Counted from the stretch's first letter, positions 51,371 to 60,616 are shown. The stretch is 64,000 nucleotides of DNA from an uncultured Prevotellaceae bacterium (GCA_902799765.1 CADCBZ010000003.1:1-64000), one strand, 5' to 3'. Translations and numbers: made by a program. Notes: a model not told the origin generated them from the letters alone.

Positions 51371-54300
51371 AGAATATTCAATATATCAACGCTGGAGCTG
51401 GCTCTGGCAAGACAACAAGACTGACAGAAATCCTGTCTGAGAAACTTGGGAAGGGAGATTTCAAGCCCTCAGAGGTGATTCTTACCACCTTTACAGAATT
51501 GGCCGCCTCTGAATTCAGGGAGAAATCGCGTGAACGTCTCTACAAAGACCATCATGCCGATGTGGCGGCAGAATTGAATTCTGCCACCATTGGCACAGTA
51601 CACTCTGTAGCATTAAGATTTATCCAGAAGTACTGGTATCTCATTGGCGTTTCTCCCGATATGAAGGTGATGTCAGATGACGATCTTCAGGTCTATATCA
51701 GCGAATCACTGGGTGATTATGTGGATCAGGAAGAACTCGAGTCTCTTCGCTCGTATTGCACTTATTTTGATTTAAGAGAGCAAAACCAGCTCCAACTCGA
51801 TTTTTGGAAAGACCACCTTCTTGACATCATTGACAAGGTCAACAACTACGATGTCGATATTGAACGAAGTAAAGCAGATAGTTGTCGTGTCATAGATCAA
51901 GTATATAACAGTAATACAGCTCTCAACCGCGAGTTGCTTAACGCATTCACCCAAGCACTAGCCTCAAAAATCGATGGATATAGTGACTCTGCGAAAAAGA
52001 ATGTTCAGCCCATATTAGATGGTCTGAAAAACAAAACTATTACCTATGCTACTATAGTGAAACTGTATAAGGAACTGACAAAAGACAAACCTTATATGGG
52101 AAAAGGGAATAGAATAGATCTGATTTCCATCATTGGTGATGATCAGTTTGATGCTCTGATCGACAACCTAAAAGCATACCAAACATCTTCTGTAGGCGAT
52201 GATAGTCCTGGGGGTATGATGAAGAAGGTTATCAACATCCTATTCGGCATAGCCAAGGATTGGAAAGATGGCTTTAACGAATTTAAGGCTAAACGCCACA
52301 TTATTGACTATAATGACATGGAACGCCTGTTTCTCGAATTACTTGGCAAACCTCAGGTCAAGAAAGAGATAGAAGGCACCTACAAGTTAATGATGGTTGA
52401 TGAGTTTCAGGATTCCAGCCCCATACAGTTACAGATATTCAAGCTCCTCTCAGACTTGATGGAACAAAGCTATTGGGTGGGTGATCCCAAGCAGAGCATC
52501 TACGGTTTCCGTGGGGCCGATGTAGAATTAGTCAACGAGATCACCAAGCAGTTCATGGATGAGCATAGGGACCCTGCGCTAAACCTCACTTATGACAAGT
52601 TGCCCAAATCATGGCGCACCAGAGAGCCTTTAGTCAATCTTGCTACTGAATGCTTTACTCAGGCGTTTAAGGGTATTATCGACAAGAAAAACGTTGAACT
52701 CGAAGCTGCTCGCCAGGAATCGGATCTGTTCTCTTATCCCCTATCCCACTGGAACTGTTTGGCTCCCAATGCAGGAGAATTTGTCAACAAAGTGGCTGAT
52801 CGCATCAAACTCTTACTTGATAGCAAAACTATTATTCAGATAAAGAACAAAAATGAGTTCCGTCCTATTCAGCCTGGAGATATTGCAATTCTCTGCCTAA
52901 GGAACGATGAATGTAAGACCTTTGCCAAAGCACTCAACAGCAAAGGTATTCCAGTCTGTTTTGTGAATGACGAGATCCTCCAGCAAATAGAAGTGCAACT
53001 GGTCTTTACGTTGCTGAAGTTTATGGTTGATCCATCCAACAAGCACGTCAGAGCAGATCTGCTGCGACTCTTGGAAGATGTCCCAACACAAGATATCCTG
53101 CAACTACGCTTGGACTATATCGTTAATCTATCAGATAATCATGACATTTGGTTGGAAGAAGACAATCTGATGATAAAGAAACTCCTGAAGTTTAAACAGA
53201 GAGTCAGAAATCTGTCTGTCAGCGACCTGCTTGATAGCATCATCTATGGTTTAGCCCTTCCTGAAATAGTTGGGAAATGGGGAGATGTTGAAAATCGTCA
53301 GCAGAATCTGCAGACACTTTGTACGTTGGCAAAGAAATATGATGAGCATTGTCTCCAGATGGGTATTGGAGCATCTGTCAGTGGCTTACTGACCTATCTT
53401 TCTTATGCAGAGATCGATAGTAAGATCGATAATGCCTCAGAAGCAGTGAAGGTGTTAACCTACCATAAGTCCAAAGGGCTGGAATGGAATTACGTGATAC
53501 TGTCTTCATTAAGCAATGACAGTCTTGACGACAACAAATTCACGAAAAAGAATTTCTGGGGTGTCCATGAGTTGCGTCATCCAGAACCCAACGAACAGTT
53601 TAATTATTATATCCAATTCTTACCAGCTGTCGTCAGTGCCGGCAACACTAGTCTACCCCAACCTATCATTGATGAATGTAAAAAACTGGAGGTATATAAT
53701 ACCTTAATAGAAAAGGAACGTAATGCGCTGCGCCACTTATTATATGTTGGTGTGACCAGAGCAAGAGATTATCTGACGACTCTGAGTCATCAGACATCAA
53801 AGGATGCGCTGCCATCACTTCATTGGATTAGGAATACAGGCATTTCTCAAGGGGCGTTGGAGAACGGTGCGGTCAATCTGTGGAAGTATCATGAACTGAC
53901 ACCTTCATATGAGGATATCTCAGGTTGTCCTGAAGCCATATCCACCATAGCAACGGAATTCTCCCGATACCAGTATCCTGAGAACCCTGAGATTATTCGC
54001 GAGCCGAAGTATCTGTCTCCCAGCAAACTGCCTCAGATAGAATTTGCTAAAGAAGATATTGAGATTCTTGAAGATCTCAAGTGTCGTATTCAACCTTACA
54101 ATACGGATAGATATAATCAGGCTGCTGCAGGTACTTGCATTCACAACATCTTTGCAGTCTACGACCCCACCCTTTCTCACGATGAGAATGTGGAGAAGGC
54201 TACCAGCATTCGTAATGGCAACAACATGTACGAAATCATACCTGATGTCGACAAGGTCATTTCTTCCATCGAACATCTCTATGACTGGTTGGAGAAGACT

Positions 54301-54609
54301 TATGGCAAAGCCTCGTCTGTCAAGCATGAGGTGCCGTTCATCCATCCTCTGCCAGGACAGATGGTTCATGGGGAGATCGACCTGCTTTGGATGCTCAATG
54401 ACCATGAGTGTGTGTTGATTGACTTCAAGAACTTCCCAGGCACCAAGGCAACCATCACTACACCTGGTGAGAAGAATGAGCACTATGCAGGTAATTACGC
54501 TGCTCAGCTCAAAGCCTATCGCGAAGTATTGCAAACCTCCGGCCTCACAGTCAGAGATACGCTCATCTACTACTCCGTCATGGGCTGCGTCGTCCGCCTC
54601 AAAATATAA
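51367..54609 (+). CDS. UvrD-type helicase with C-terminal RecB-like nuclease (AddA-like)
   Basis: 1080 residues. Superfamily 1 helicase motifs run in order: Walker A NAGAGSGKTT (8-17), motif Ia TTFTELAASEF, motif II LMMVDEFQDSS, motif III YWVGDPKQSIYGFRGAD, motif V VLTYHKSKGLEW and motif VI YVGVTRARDYL. The C-terminal nuclease shows HGEIDLLWM and CVLIDFKNF followed by AAQLKAYREV, a PD-(D/E)XK fold. Both partners thus carry a nuclease domain, as in AddAB. The pair probably unwinds and degrades double-stranded ends. There is no iron-sulfur Cys cluster of the AddB kind in an obvious place. A strong terminator follows at 54636. Confidence 0.9.
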   Translation: MKNIQYINAGAGSGKTTRLTEILSEKLGKGDFKPSEVILTTFTELAASEFREKSRERLYKDHHADVAAELNSATIGTVHSVALRFIQKYWYLIGVSPDMKVMSDDDLQVYISESLGDYVDQEELESLRSYCTYFDLREQNQLQLDFWKDHLLDIIDKVNNYDVDIERSKADSCRVIDQVYNSNTALNRELLNAFTQALASKIDGYSDSAKKNVQPILDGLKNKTITYATIVKLYKELTKDKPYMGKGNRIDLISIIGDDQFDALIDNLKAYQTSSVGDDSPGGMMKKVINILFGIAKDWKDGFNEFKAKRHIIDYNDMERLFLELLGKPQVKKEIEGTYKLMMVDEFQDSSPIQLQIFKLLSDLMEQSYWVGDPKQSIYGFRGADVELVNEITKQFMDEHRDPALNLTYDKLPKSWRTREPLVNLATECFTQAFKGIIDKKNVELEAARQESDLFSYPLSHWNCLAPNAGEFVNKVADRIKLLLDSKTIIQIKNKNEFRPIQPGDIAILCLRNDECKTFAKALNSKGIPVCFVNDEILQQIEVQLVFTLLKFMVDPSNKHVRADLLRLLEDVPTQDILQLRLDYIVNLSDNHDIWLEEDNLMIKKLLKFKQRVRNLSVSDLLDSIIYGLALPEIVGKWGDVENRQQNLQTLCTLAKKYDEHCLQMGIGASVSGLLTYLSYAEIDSKIDNASEAVKVLTYHKSKGLEWNYVILSSLSNDSLDDNKFTKKNFWGVHELRHPEPNEQFNYYIQFLPAVVSAGNTSLPQPIIDECKKLEVYNTLIEKERNALRHLLYVGVTRARDYLTTLSHQTSKDALPSLHWIRNTGISQGALENGAVNLWKYHELTPSYEDISGCPEAISTIATEFSRYQYPENPEIIREPKYLSPSKLPQIEFAKEDIEILEDLKCRIQPYNTDRYNQAAAGTCIHNIFAVYDPTLSHDENVEKATSIRNGNNMYEIIPDVDKVISSIEHLYDWLEKTYGKASSVKHEVPFIHPLPGQMVHGEIDLLWMLNDHECVLIDFKNFPGTKATITTPGEKNEHYAGNYAAQLKAYREVLQTSGLTVRDTLIYYSVMGCVVRLKI

Positions 54610-54635
54610 CCTTACGAATAACCCCTATGTTTGAT

Positions 54636-54670
54636 TAAGGAGCAGCCAATGATTGGTTGCTCCTTACTTT
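54636..54670 (+). terminator. Rho-independent terminator after the helicase gene
   Basis: TAAGGAGCAGCCAA and TTGGTTGCTCCTTA form a 14-pair stem (one G-T) with a three-base loop, followed by CTTTG. It closes the nuclease-helicase operon. Confidence 0.75.
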
Positions 54671-54712
54671 GTTATACCTATGAAAAGCCGGCCTTAAATC
54701 ACATCAATCGGC

Positions 54713-54720
54713 TAAATTTG
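54713..54720 (+). promoter_or_regulatory. -7 promoter element of the lipoprotein/LRR gene pair
   Basis: TAAATTTG lies 23 bases upstream of the ATG at 54744 and just after the terminator of the preceding operon. Confidence 0.5.
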
Positions 54721-54743
54721 TCAGTAGAATCAGATAAACACTT

Positions 54744-55187
54744 ATGAATATGAAACAGCGGATTTACAGATTGTTATGCTTGATGACAGCCTTGTTCATC
54801 ATGAGTTGCGAATGCCCCTATTTATACAGGGAAAGTGAGAGTGCCTATGAGTATTATCGTCGCACAGGCTACGACCGACTCACAGCCGATCTGCTGCCAG
54901 GACTCTGGCAGTGCTATTATCCCATGTATGTGGGCAATGTGGAGTTCAAGGAGGTCAGGATATTCTCCAATGGCAAGGCCGACATTCTCTTGGAGGACAT
55001 AGGCGGTTCGGCCTATTATGCAGAGACCTTCAAGTGGCGCTATGACGGTAGTTACCTCACGTTCACTCAGGGAAACACCACCTACCAGTTCCAGATTACT
55101 GGTTTTCTGTCACCAGAGCTCTACCTGCGTGACTCTCGTGGCAAGTACACCTGGGCTTACCGCCGAAGTGAAGATTGTATAAATTAA
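54744..55187 (+). CDS. Small lipoprotein with lipocalin-like domain, unknown function
   Basis: 147 residues. The signal sequence ends with lipobox IMSC (Cys about 22), so the mature protein is lipid-anchored. The rest is beta-rich with regularly spaced aromatic residues (LLPGLWQCYYPMYVGN, KWRYDGSYLTFTQGN), a pattern of lipocalin-like domains common in Bacteroidales lipoproteins. No ligand residues can be named. It lies 12 bases before the BspA-type gene and probably shares its transcript. I do not recognise a specific family. Confidence 0.7.
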   Translation: MNMKQRIYRLLCLMTALFIMSCECPYLYRESESAYEYYRRTGYDRLTADLLPGLWQCYYPMYVGNVEFKEVRIFSNGKADILLEDIGGSAYYAETFKWRYDGSYLTFTQGNTTYQFQITGFLSPELYLRDSRGKYTWAYRRSEDCIN

Positions 55188-55199
55188 AAATTCAAGCGT

Positions 55200-55736
55200 A
55201 TGAAGAAGATGACTACCTTACTGCTGGCTCTGACCATGAGCGCAGCCGTTCATGCCCAAGAGATTGAGAAGATCGACAAGTTCGCTTCTGGTTATATCAA
55301 CGGTACCTATATGAACAAGTACAAGACCATCGACGGTGTGCTATATGCCGTCGGCTATGAAGGTACGAAAGACTGGATTCTGGTTCGTTACCCAGCAGGT
55401 AGCAGAGCCACCGCCTACAATGTTCATCCTAACTGTCGACGCATTGCAAGAGGCGCATTCGAGGGGGCTTCCTATCTCCGTGAGATCTATTTACCGGAAA
55501 CAGTCAGTTTCATCGGTGAGGATGCCTTTGCTGGCTGCACCTCTCTCCAGGGGATCTACTTTGATGATAGCAGTCCCACAGTAGTAAACACGATCAATAC
55601 AACCAGGACCCGTTCTGAAGAAGCAGAGGAGGTCGCTCGTTATAGCCTCTCTGGTCGTCCGTGCGCTGCTAATGAGAAAGGCATTCAGATCATCGTTTAC
55701 GCTGATTTCACCACCAAAACCGTCATTATTGAATAA
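55200..55736 (+). CDS. Secreted BspA-type leucine-rich repeat protein, short
   Basis: 178 residues with a signal peptide (MKKMTTLLLALTMSAAVHAQ) and one or two LRR_5 repeats of the BspA type (CRRIARGAFEGASYLREIYL, then FIGEDAFAGCTSLQGIYF). The last 30 residues (YSLSGRPCAANEKGIQIIVY, then a Thr/Val-rich strand) resemble the short C-terminal sorting-like domain of many Prevotella secreted proteins. BspA-type proteins often mediate adhesion, but this one is short and may bind only a small partner. It is probably co-transcribed with the lipoprotein gene. Confidence 0.8.
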   Translation: MKKMTTLLLALTMSAAVHAQEIEKIDKFASGYINGTYMNKYKTIDGVLYAVGYEGTKDWILVRYPAGSRATAYNVHPNCRRIARGAFEGASYLREIYLPETVSFIGEDAFAGCTSLQGIYFDDSSPTVVNTINTTRTRSEEAEEVARYSLSGRPCAANEKGIQIIVYADFTTKTVIIE

Positions 55737-55766
55737 TTTTCTCCCAATAGTCACCAGAATTCTATC

Positions 55767-56546
55767 TTAGAAGAACATCGTTGGCAAAGTATTCTTCCTC
55801 TTCTGGGCGAGTTCGCTCTTCATGCGGTTGATGGCGGTCTTGAAGAAGAAAGCTATAAGATGTTCATCAGTTCCTTCTGTTCGGATATTCTTGAGGGCCG
55901 AGATGTATTCAGCTCGGTCTTCAAGTTTGATGATCAGTATGGGGTGATCAGCTCTTAACAGGATAAAGTTTGAGAGCAGTCGGCCTGTTCTTCCATTTCC
56001 ATCACGGAAGGGATGCAAATATTCGTAATACCCATGCCATTTGGCTGCTACCACCAAGGGATGTTGTCCATCATCAAGTGCCTTTTGAGTAGAAGTCATC
56101 AGTGCAGGCACTCGGGCAATAAGCTTCTCATGATCTCCAAAAATCGTATCGCCAGCAGCCATGTCCTCTGTGGTGTATTCACCTGCTTTTGCCTCAGGTG
56201 CACGATAAGAAAGGGTATGTTCTGTTACTAGACGATTAACCTCTTTCAGCAAGGGCTCATCAAAGGGATGATCCAAATGACTCAACATATAATCAAAAGC
56301 ACGGAAATGGTCGGCCATCTCTGTGCATTCGAATAAGGAGCGTCCAACAGGAATCATGGCCATTCCTTGTTCGCGAAGGATTCGCGTATCGTCAACAGTA
56401 AAAGAGTTACCCTCAATGGCACACGAATGAGCAGAGAACAGAATCTCATTGTATTCCATCCACTCATTCCTCCCCATCCTGTCGGCCAGCTTCTGCTGAT
56501 ATTCCTTTCGGATGTCTTCGTATTCTTTTATGTCCTTCTCAAACAT
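55767..56546 (-). CDS. Second Fic-domain protein (259 aa), possibly leaderless
   Basis: The Fic core HPFRDGNGRTGRLLSN lies near residue 178 and an N-terminal inhibitory helix carries SCAIEGNSFT (about 41-50), so an autoinhibited AMP-transferase is expected. Unlike the Fic protein at 47426 it has no C-terminal winged helix. The promoter box TATCTTTG (56552-56559) ends five bases before the ATG, so the messenger probably begins at or next to the start codon. It is the mirror-image flank of the nuclease-helicase block and faces the lipoprotein/LRR pair. Confidence 0.88.
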   Translation of the reverse strand: MFEKDIKEYEDIRKEYQQKLADRMGRNEWMEYNEILFSAHSCAIEGNSFTVDDTRILREQGMAMIPVGRSLFECTEMADHFRAFDYMLSHLDHPFDEPLLKEVNRLVTEHTLSYRAPEAKAGEYTTEDMAAGDTIFGDHEKLIARVPALMTSTQKALDDGQHPLVVAAKWHGYYEYLHPFRDGNGRTGRLLSNFILLRADHPILIIKLEDRAEYISALKNIRTEGTDEHLIAFFFKTAINRMKSELAQKRKNTLPTMFF

Positions 56547-56551
56547 CGGTG

Positions 56552-56559
56552 CAAAGATA
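56552..56559 (-). promoter_or_regulatory. -7 promoter element abutting the second Fic gene
   Basis: TATCTTTG followed by CACCG and then directly the ATG at 56546. Five bases of separation leave essentially no leader. Confidence 0.55.
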
Positions 56560-56648
56560 CAACTTTATTCTTGAATCACCAACAATTGAGAAAAATCTTT
56601 TTTTCTATTTATATATATAACCTGGAGCCAAATTCTCCACTTTGGCAT

Positions 56649-56656
56649 TATATTTG
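56649..56656 (+). promoter_or_regulatory. -7 promoter element of the HAD gene at 56677
   Basis: TATATTTG followed by CTGG on the plus strand, 20 bases before the ATG. Confidence 0.5.
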
Positions 56657-56676
56657 CTGGCAGAAATATAACGAAT

Positions 56677-57312
56677 ATGAATATGCAAGAGAAAAACAAT
56701 CCAACCTTTACGACGGTGCTCATCGACTTCGATGGTACCTTGTTTGACACAACGACTGCCGATCTCTTCTCTGTCCGGGGGAAGGGGCTGCGCAGGTTCT
56801 CTCCGGAGTGGGCAGAAGCTCACAAGCTGTACCTTGAGAAAATCAGGCAGAGTCCGCTCTACGATGGTTGGCTGCAGGTACTCGGGTTCCTGAAATCCAA
56901 CAACATCCAGGCTGCCATTGTGTCGGGGAACAACATTCAGGTGCTGAATGTAGCACTCAAAGCCAAAGCATCCGAGTACCCCATACTGAAAGAAGTCTTC
57001 CCCAAACCCAACATCAACCGTATTGGTGGTAACATCAATGGACATCATATCAGGAAGTCTGAAGGCGATCCTGCTCTCTTCCTCTACGCGCTGAAGCAGC
57101 TCAATGTGGCTCCCAAGAATGTACTGGCCTTCGGTAACCAGCTATGTGATGCCCATGCAGCAGACAATGCAGGCATCAAAGCCTATCACTGTCTGTGGGG
57201 AGCCAAAGCCGAAGAGCGTGAACTGATGCTCGCCGACCCTGACCACGAGTGCCTCACCTCCCCTCTCCAGATCATCAACATCCTAAATAAAAGATGGAAA
57301 CTACGTGGATAA
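56677..57312 (+). CDS. HAD-superfamily phosphatase
   Basis: 211 residues. Motif I is LIDFDGTLFDT with both catalytic Asp residues, motif II AAIVSGNN, motif III the Lys in IRKSEGDPALF, and motif IV is weak (LAFGNQLCDAHAADNAGI, Asn/Asp positions). The cap is small and helical. Substrate unknown. The second possible start (ATG two codons later) cannot be excluded. The 3' end overlaps the LRR-tailed gene by 19 bases, implying coupling. It is the first gene after the second Fic gene, from its own promoter. Confidence 0.8.
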   Translation: MNMQEKNNPTFTTVLIDFDGTLFDTTTADLFSVRGKGLRRFSPEWAEAHKLYLEKIRQSPLYDGWLQVLGFLKSNNIQAAIVSGNNIQVLNVALKAKASEYPILKEVFPKPNINRIGGNINGHHIRKSEGDPALFLYALKQLNVAPKNVLAFGNQLCDAHAADNAGIKAYHCLWGAKAEERELMLADPDHECLTSPLQIINILNKRWKLRG

Positions 57313-58019
57313 ATCACATGAAGAAACTAGTCAGTACCCAAGGCCTCCTGTTCGGACATTACGAAGATACGGCGCTGAGCGACGCCATCAACGAAAGGGT
57401 GAACGACAAACTGGTGATCATTCACAACCACATGTCCAGGAATGGCGACGTCCATGCCATCTCGGAGTTGTCCTATGACCTCTTCGACGGATACGTCACT
57501 GCCCTCACCCTCACCTATACCATCGACAATCCCACGCGTCAGCGCCTCGAAGACTTCCGCGACACCTGTAACATGTTCTACGAAGTCCAGGGATTCATCG
57601 TCGACTACGACAACCACACCCCGAGCGTCATCTTCCATGCCACCGACATCTACGATATGGCCATGCTCATTCACGCCCTCGCCTTTTATACGGTCTGTCT
57701 CGAGTCCATCATGCAGATTGAGAATGCCAGAGAACCCCAACCTCTTGAAGATACGGATGAAGAGCCCCTCGAAGAAGAAGATGAGCCTTTCAATATCAAT
57801 GCTGACAGGGTCGCCTATTCCTTGGATGGCAAGACCCTGAAGTTCTGTCGTTTCAACTTCAATAAGCTCCGTTACAGGGTTCCCGACGGTGTCGAAGAGA
57901 TCGAGGAGGGCGCTTTTCTGGCCTGTCGCCATTTCGTCGAGCTCTCCATCCCGCGCAGTGTTAGAGTCATCGGCGACTATCTCTTCGGCAATGGCGGTCT
58001 GATCACCATCCGCGATTAA
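57294..58019 (+). CDS. Protein with unknown N-terminal domain and C-terminal BspA-type LRR
   Basis: 241 residues without a signal peptide. Residues 1-145 form a mixed alpha/beta domain that I do not recognise (NHMSRNGDVHAISELSYDLF, then PSVIFHATDIYDMAMLIHAL). An acidic linker follows (EDTDEEPLEEEDE, about 150-165). The last 60 residues are one BspA-type repeat (RVPDGVEEIEEGAFLACRHF, then SIPRSVRVIGDYLFGNG). A cytosolic LRR of this kind is unusual and may act as an adaptor for the following ATPase. It overlaps the HAD gene and precedes the AAA+ gene, which has its own promoter. Confidence 0.6.
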   Translation: METTWINHMKKLVSTQGLLFGHYEDTALSDAINERVNDKLVIIHNHMSRNGDVHAISELSYDLFDGYVTALTLTYTIDNPTRQRLEDFRDTCNMFYEVQGFIVDYDNHTPSVIFHATDIYDMAMLIHALAFYTVCLESIMQIENAREPQPLEDTDEEPLEEEDEPFNINADRVAYSLDGKTLKFCRFNFNKLRYRVPDGVEEIEEGAFLACRHFVELSIPRSVRVIGDYLFGNGGLITIRD

Positions 58020-58067
58020 TTCTTATTCATACATATGAATTGAGTCCTTAAAATCCTATCATAACCG

Positions 58068-58075
58068 TATCTTTG
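58068..58075 (+). promoter_or_regulatory. -7 promoter element of the AAA+/MoxR/VWA operon
   Basis: TATCTTTG followed by CCATC, 29 bases before the ATG at 58105. No further promoter box is evident before 63629, and gaps inside are 34 bases or less. Confidence 0.6.
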
Positions 58076-58104
58076 CCATCAGAAACCAATAAACACACAG
58101 AATT

Positions 58105-59874
58105 ATGCCAAGAAGATTAAAGATTCAGAAAGAAACAGAACTCGATTTTGAATTAGGTCGTATGGGTGGTCCTATGTTGGACGACCTTGAAGAGCCAGAG
58201 TACAAGGAGCCCGACACCTGGACCATCATCACCGCTTTGAACCGTGTGCTCGACCAGGCACGCGCGTCAGAACTCTCCGACAAATTCTGGGCGTCGGTGA
58301 AGAATCCCCTCGCCTACCTCCGCGGTGAACTGGGTATCACGGATATCCAGATAGTTGTCATGGCCATGCTGATTGAAGCAGGCGAACCCCTCTCTTGGAA
58401 GAAGATGGGCAACTTCCTCCACTGCTCCCGTCTGCAGATGATGACTTACACCGAAGAGATTGAGGAGATGGTGAAGAAGCGCTGGTTCGTTCGCAGTTTC
58501 TCGCATGAGTTCGGAAACCGCTATGAGGCTTTTGCATTGGCTCGCGGCCTCATCACCGCCATGCGCCACAACCAGACCTTCGTGCCCGAGAAGATTGACG
58601 GACTCACCGAGCAGCAGTTCGTCGACAAACTCGAGAGTCATATCGACAAGGGTATGAACGACCACCGTCTCTCCTTCAGCGAAGACGAAGAGTGGATGCT
58701 GCGCCTCTGTGAGGCCAACACCCATCTGCCCCTCTGTCAGGAGGTGATGAAGTTCGACGACATCCACGTCCAGTCACTCTTGTTGATGATAGTCTTCGAC
58801 TATGCCCAGTGGGAAGGTTCCGACGGCGAAGGACTCACCTTCCAGACCATCAGCGAACTCTACCCCGAGGAGTATGATTGCGACTTCATGCGTGAGCATC
58901 TGCAAGACGGTGACCACCCGCTCATCGTTTGTGGCCTCATCGAGCACAAGTGCGTCGAGGGCATGGCCGACAACGAGCAGTACATGCTCACCCAGAGAGC
59001 CAAGAGTGAGTTGCTCTCCGCCTACACACCCAGTCACACGAAGTGTAAGCGCATGCGCAACAACCAGAGCCGCTTCATGAAGAATCATGAGGCCATCAAG
59101 GAGAAGGCCCTCTTCTTCAACGCTTCCGACCAGCAGCATATCGACCGCCTCGCCAGTCTGCTCAGTCAGGACAACTTCCCCGCCATCCAGCAGCGACTCG
59201 AGGAGCAGGGCATGCGCAAGGGCTTTGCTTGTCTCTTCTATGGCGGACCTGGTACCGGTAAGACCGAGACTGTGCTGCAGATAGCCCGTCAGACGGGACG
59301 CGACCTCATGCAGGTCGACATCGCCGGCATGCGCGACAAGTATGTCGGTGAGACTGAGAAGAACATCAAGGCCGTCTTCGCCCGCTATCGCGACATCTGC
59401 CGCAACAGCGAGGTGCAGCCCATCCTCTTCTTCAATGAGGCCGATGCAATCTTCAACAAGCGTTCGGAGAACATCCAGCACTCCGTCGACAAGATGGAGA
59501 ACGCCATGCAGAACATCATCCTGCAGGAGATGGAAGACCTCGACGGTATCCTCATCGCGACCACCAACCTCACGAGCAACCTCGACAGCGCCTTCGAGCG
59601 CCGCTTCCTCTACAAGGTCGAGTTCCACAAGCCCGACACCGATGTCAAGACGCAGATATGGTGCTCCATGCTGAAAGACCTCAGCACCGACGATGCCCGT
59701 CACCTCGCCACCCGTTTCGACTTCTCGGGCGGTCAGATTGAGAACATCGCCCGCAAGCGCGCCGTCGACTACATTCTCTCGGGCAAAGAAGCCACCCTCG
59801 ACGAGATTGAGGACTACTGTCGCGCCGAACTTTTGAGTGGCAAGGAAAGAAGAAGTATAGGTTTTATCTCATAA
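58105..59874 (+). CDS. AAA+ ATPase with helical/winged N-terminal region
   Basis: 589 residues. Residues 1-330 are helical with winged-helix-like segments (WKKMGNFLHCSRLQMMTYTE). The C-terminal AAA+ domain has Walker A YGGPGTGKTE (379-388), the pore-region-like GMRDKYVGETEKN and Walker B ILFFNEADAIF (440-450), where Asn precedes the Glu-Ala-Asp, then sensor 1 LIATTNL and Arg fingers in DSAFERRFLYKVEF. This is the p97/FtsH-like classical clade. It probably remodels a protein. First of at least five co-directional genes including a MoxR ATPase and VWA protein, so two different AAA+ machines share one operon. Confidence 0.85.
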   Translation: MPRRLKIQKETELDFELGRMGGPMLDDLEEPEYKEPDTWTIITALNRVLDQARASELSDKFWASVKNPLAYLRGELGITDIQIVVMAMLIEAGEPLSWKKMGNFLHCSRLQMMTYTEEIEEMVKKRWFVRSFSHEFGNRYEAFALARGLITAMRHNQTFVPEKIDGLTEQQFVDKLESHIDKGMNDHRLSFSEDEEWMLRLCEANTHLPLCQEVMKFDDIHVQSLLLMIVFDYAQWEGSDGEGLTFQTISELYPEEYDCDFMREHLQDGDHPLIVCGLIEHKCVEGMADNEQYMLTQRAKSELLSAYTPSHTKCKRMRNNQSRFMKNHEAIKEKALFFNASDQQHIDRLASLLSQDNFPAIQQRLEEQGMRKGFACLFYGGPGTGKTETVLQIARQTGRDLMQVDIAGMRDKYVGETEKNIKAVFARYRDICRNSEVQPILFFNEADAIFNKRSENIQHSVDKMENAMQNIILQEMEDLDGILIATTNLTSNLDSAFERRFLYKVEFHKPDTDVKTQIWCSMLKDLSTDDARHLATRFDFSGGQIENIARKRAVDYILSGKEATLDEIEDYCRAELLSGKERRSIGFIS

Positions 59875-59889
59875 GCGTATCATTGCAGC

Positions 59890-60600
59890 ATGGAAAAGAA
59901 AATACTGATTATCCCCGATGTTCATGGCAGGTCGTTCTGGCGATCGGCCGTGGCCTCGGGCGACTATGACAAGATCATATTCCTAGGGGATTATGTGGAT
60001 CCTTATCCCGACGAGCGGATAGGTGAGCTCACTGCCTTGCATGGTCTGATGGACATCATCGACTTCTACGACCGCCATCCTGATCAGGTGGTCCTGTTGC
60101 TCGGTAATCACGACCTGCACTATCTCTCCCCTTATTATCACGAGATGTGTCCTTGCGATCGTTACGACGAAAAGCACAGCGACGTTCTTCATCTCCTCTT
60201 TACCAAGGGCGATCGGTTTAATCTGGCTCATGAGGAGACCATTGGCTCACAGAAGTATCTCTTCACCCATGCCGGTGTGAACCAGCCCTGGCTCAAGCGC
60301 AACCTCAAAGTGATCCGTAAGCCTGATGCCATCCACCTGAATCGTCTGCTCCTTTTCGACGAGGGTATTGAGACACTTCGTCAGGTAGGTCTCCTGCGCT
60401 GGGGTATGTATCTCACGGGGAGTGTCGTCTGGTGCGACAGCGACGAGCTGGCCGTCTCTGATCCCTTGCCTGATGTCTATCAGATTGTAGGCCACACCCG
60501 GCAGTATGACGGGAAGCCCATCATCACGCCCCACTATGCCTGTCTCGACTGTCGTACCGCCTTCGTCCTTGATGAAGAAGGCCTCAAACCTGTATCCTAA
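59890..60600 (+). CDS. Calcineurin-like metallophosphoesterase
   Basis: 236 residues with every metal-binding motif in order: PDVHGRSFW, FLGDYVD, LLGNHDLHY, FTHAGVN and IVGHTRQYD. The compact size and lack of signal peptide suggest a cytosolic protein or nucleotide phosphatase of the ApaH/PrpE kind. Its place between two AAA+ genes suggests it removes phosphate from a partner or from a signalling nucleotide made nearby. It lies 15 bases after the AAA+ gene. Confidence 0.9.
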   Translation: MEKKILIIPDVHGRSFWRSAVASGDYDKIIFLGDYVDPYPDERIGELTALHGLMDIIDFYDRHPDQVVLLLGNHDLHYLSPYYHEMCPCDRYDEKHSDVLHLLFTKGDRFNLAHEETIGSQKYLFTHAGVNQPWLKRNLKVIRKPDAIHLNRLLLFDEGIETLRQVGLLRWGMYLTGSVVWCDSDELAVSDPLPDVYQIVGHTRQYDGKPIITPHYACLDCRTAFVLDEEGLKPVS

Positions 60601-60616
60601 AAACTTGAAAAGAAAT

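Noticed and set aside
58774..59703. 309-codon open frame on the minus strand opposite the AAA+ gene
   Set aside because: It is a shadow of a gene with strong codon bias; the translation is Val/Leu/Glu-rich without motifs.
60506..60616. Earlier start for the unknown protein at 60617
   Set aside because: It would overlap the phosphoesterase gene by 95 bases, with Ser/Pro-rich out-of-frame residues, while the ATG at 60617 follows the stop by 16 bases.
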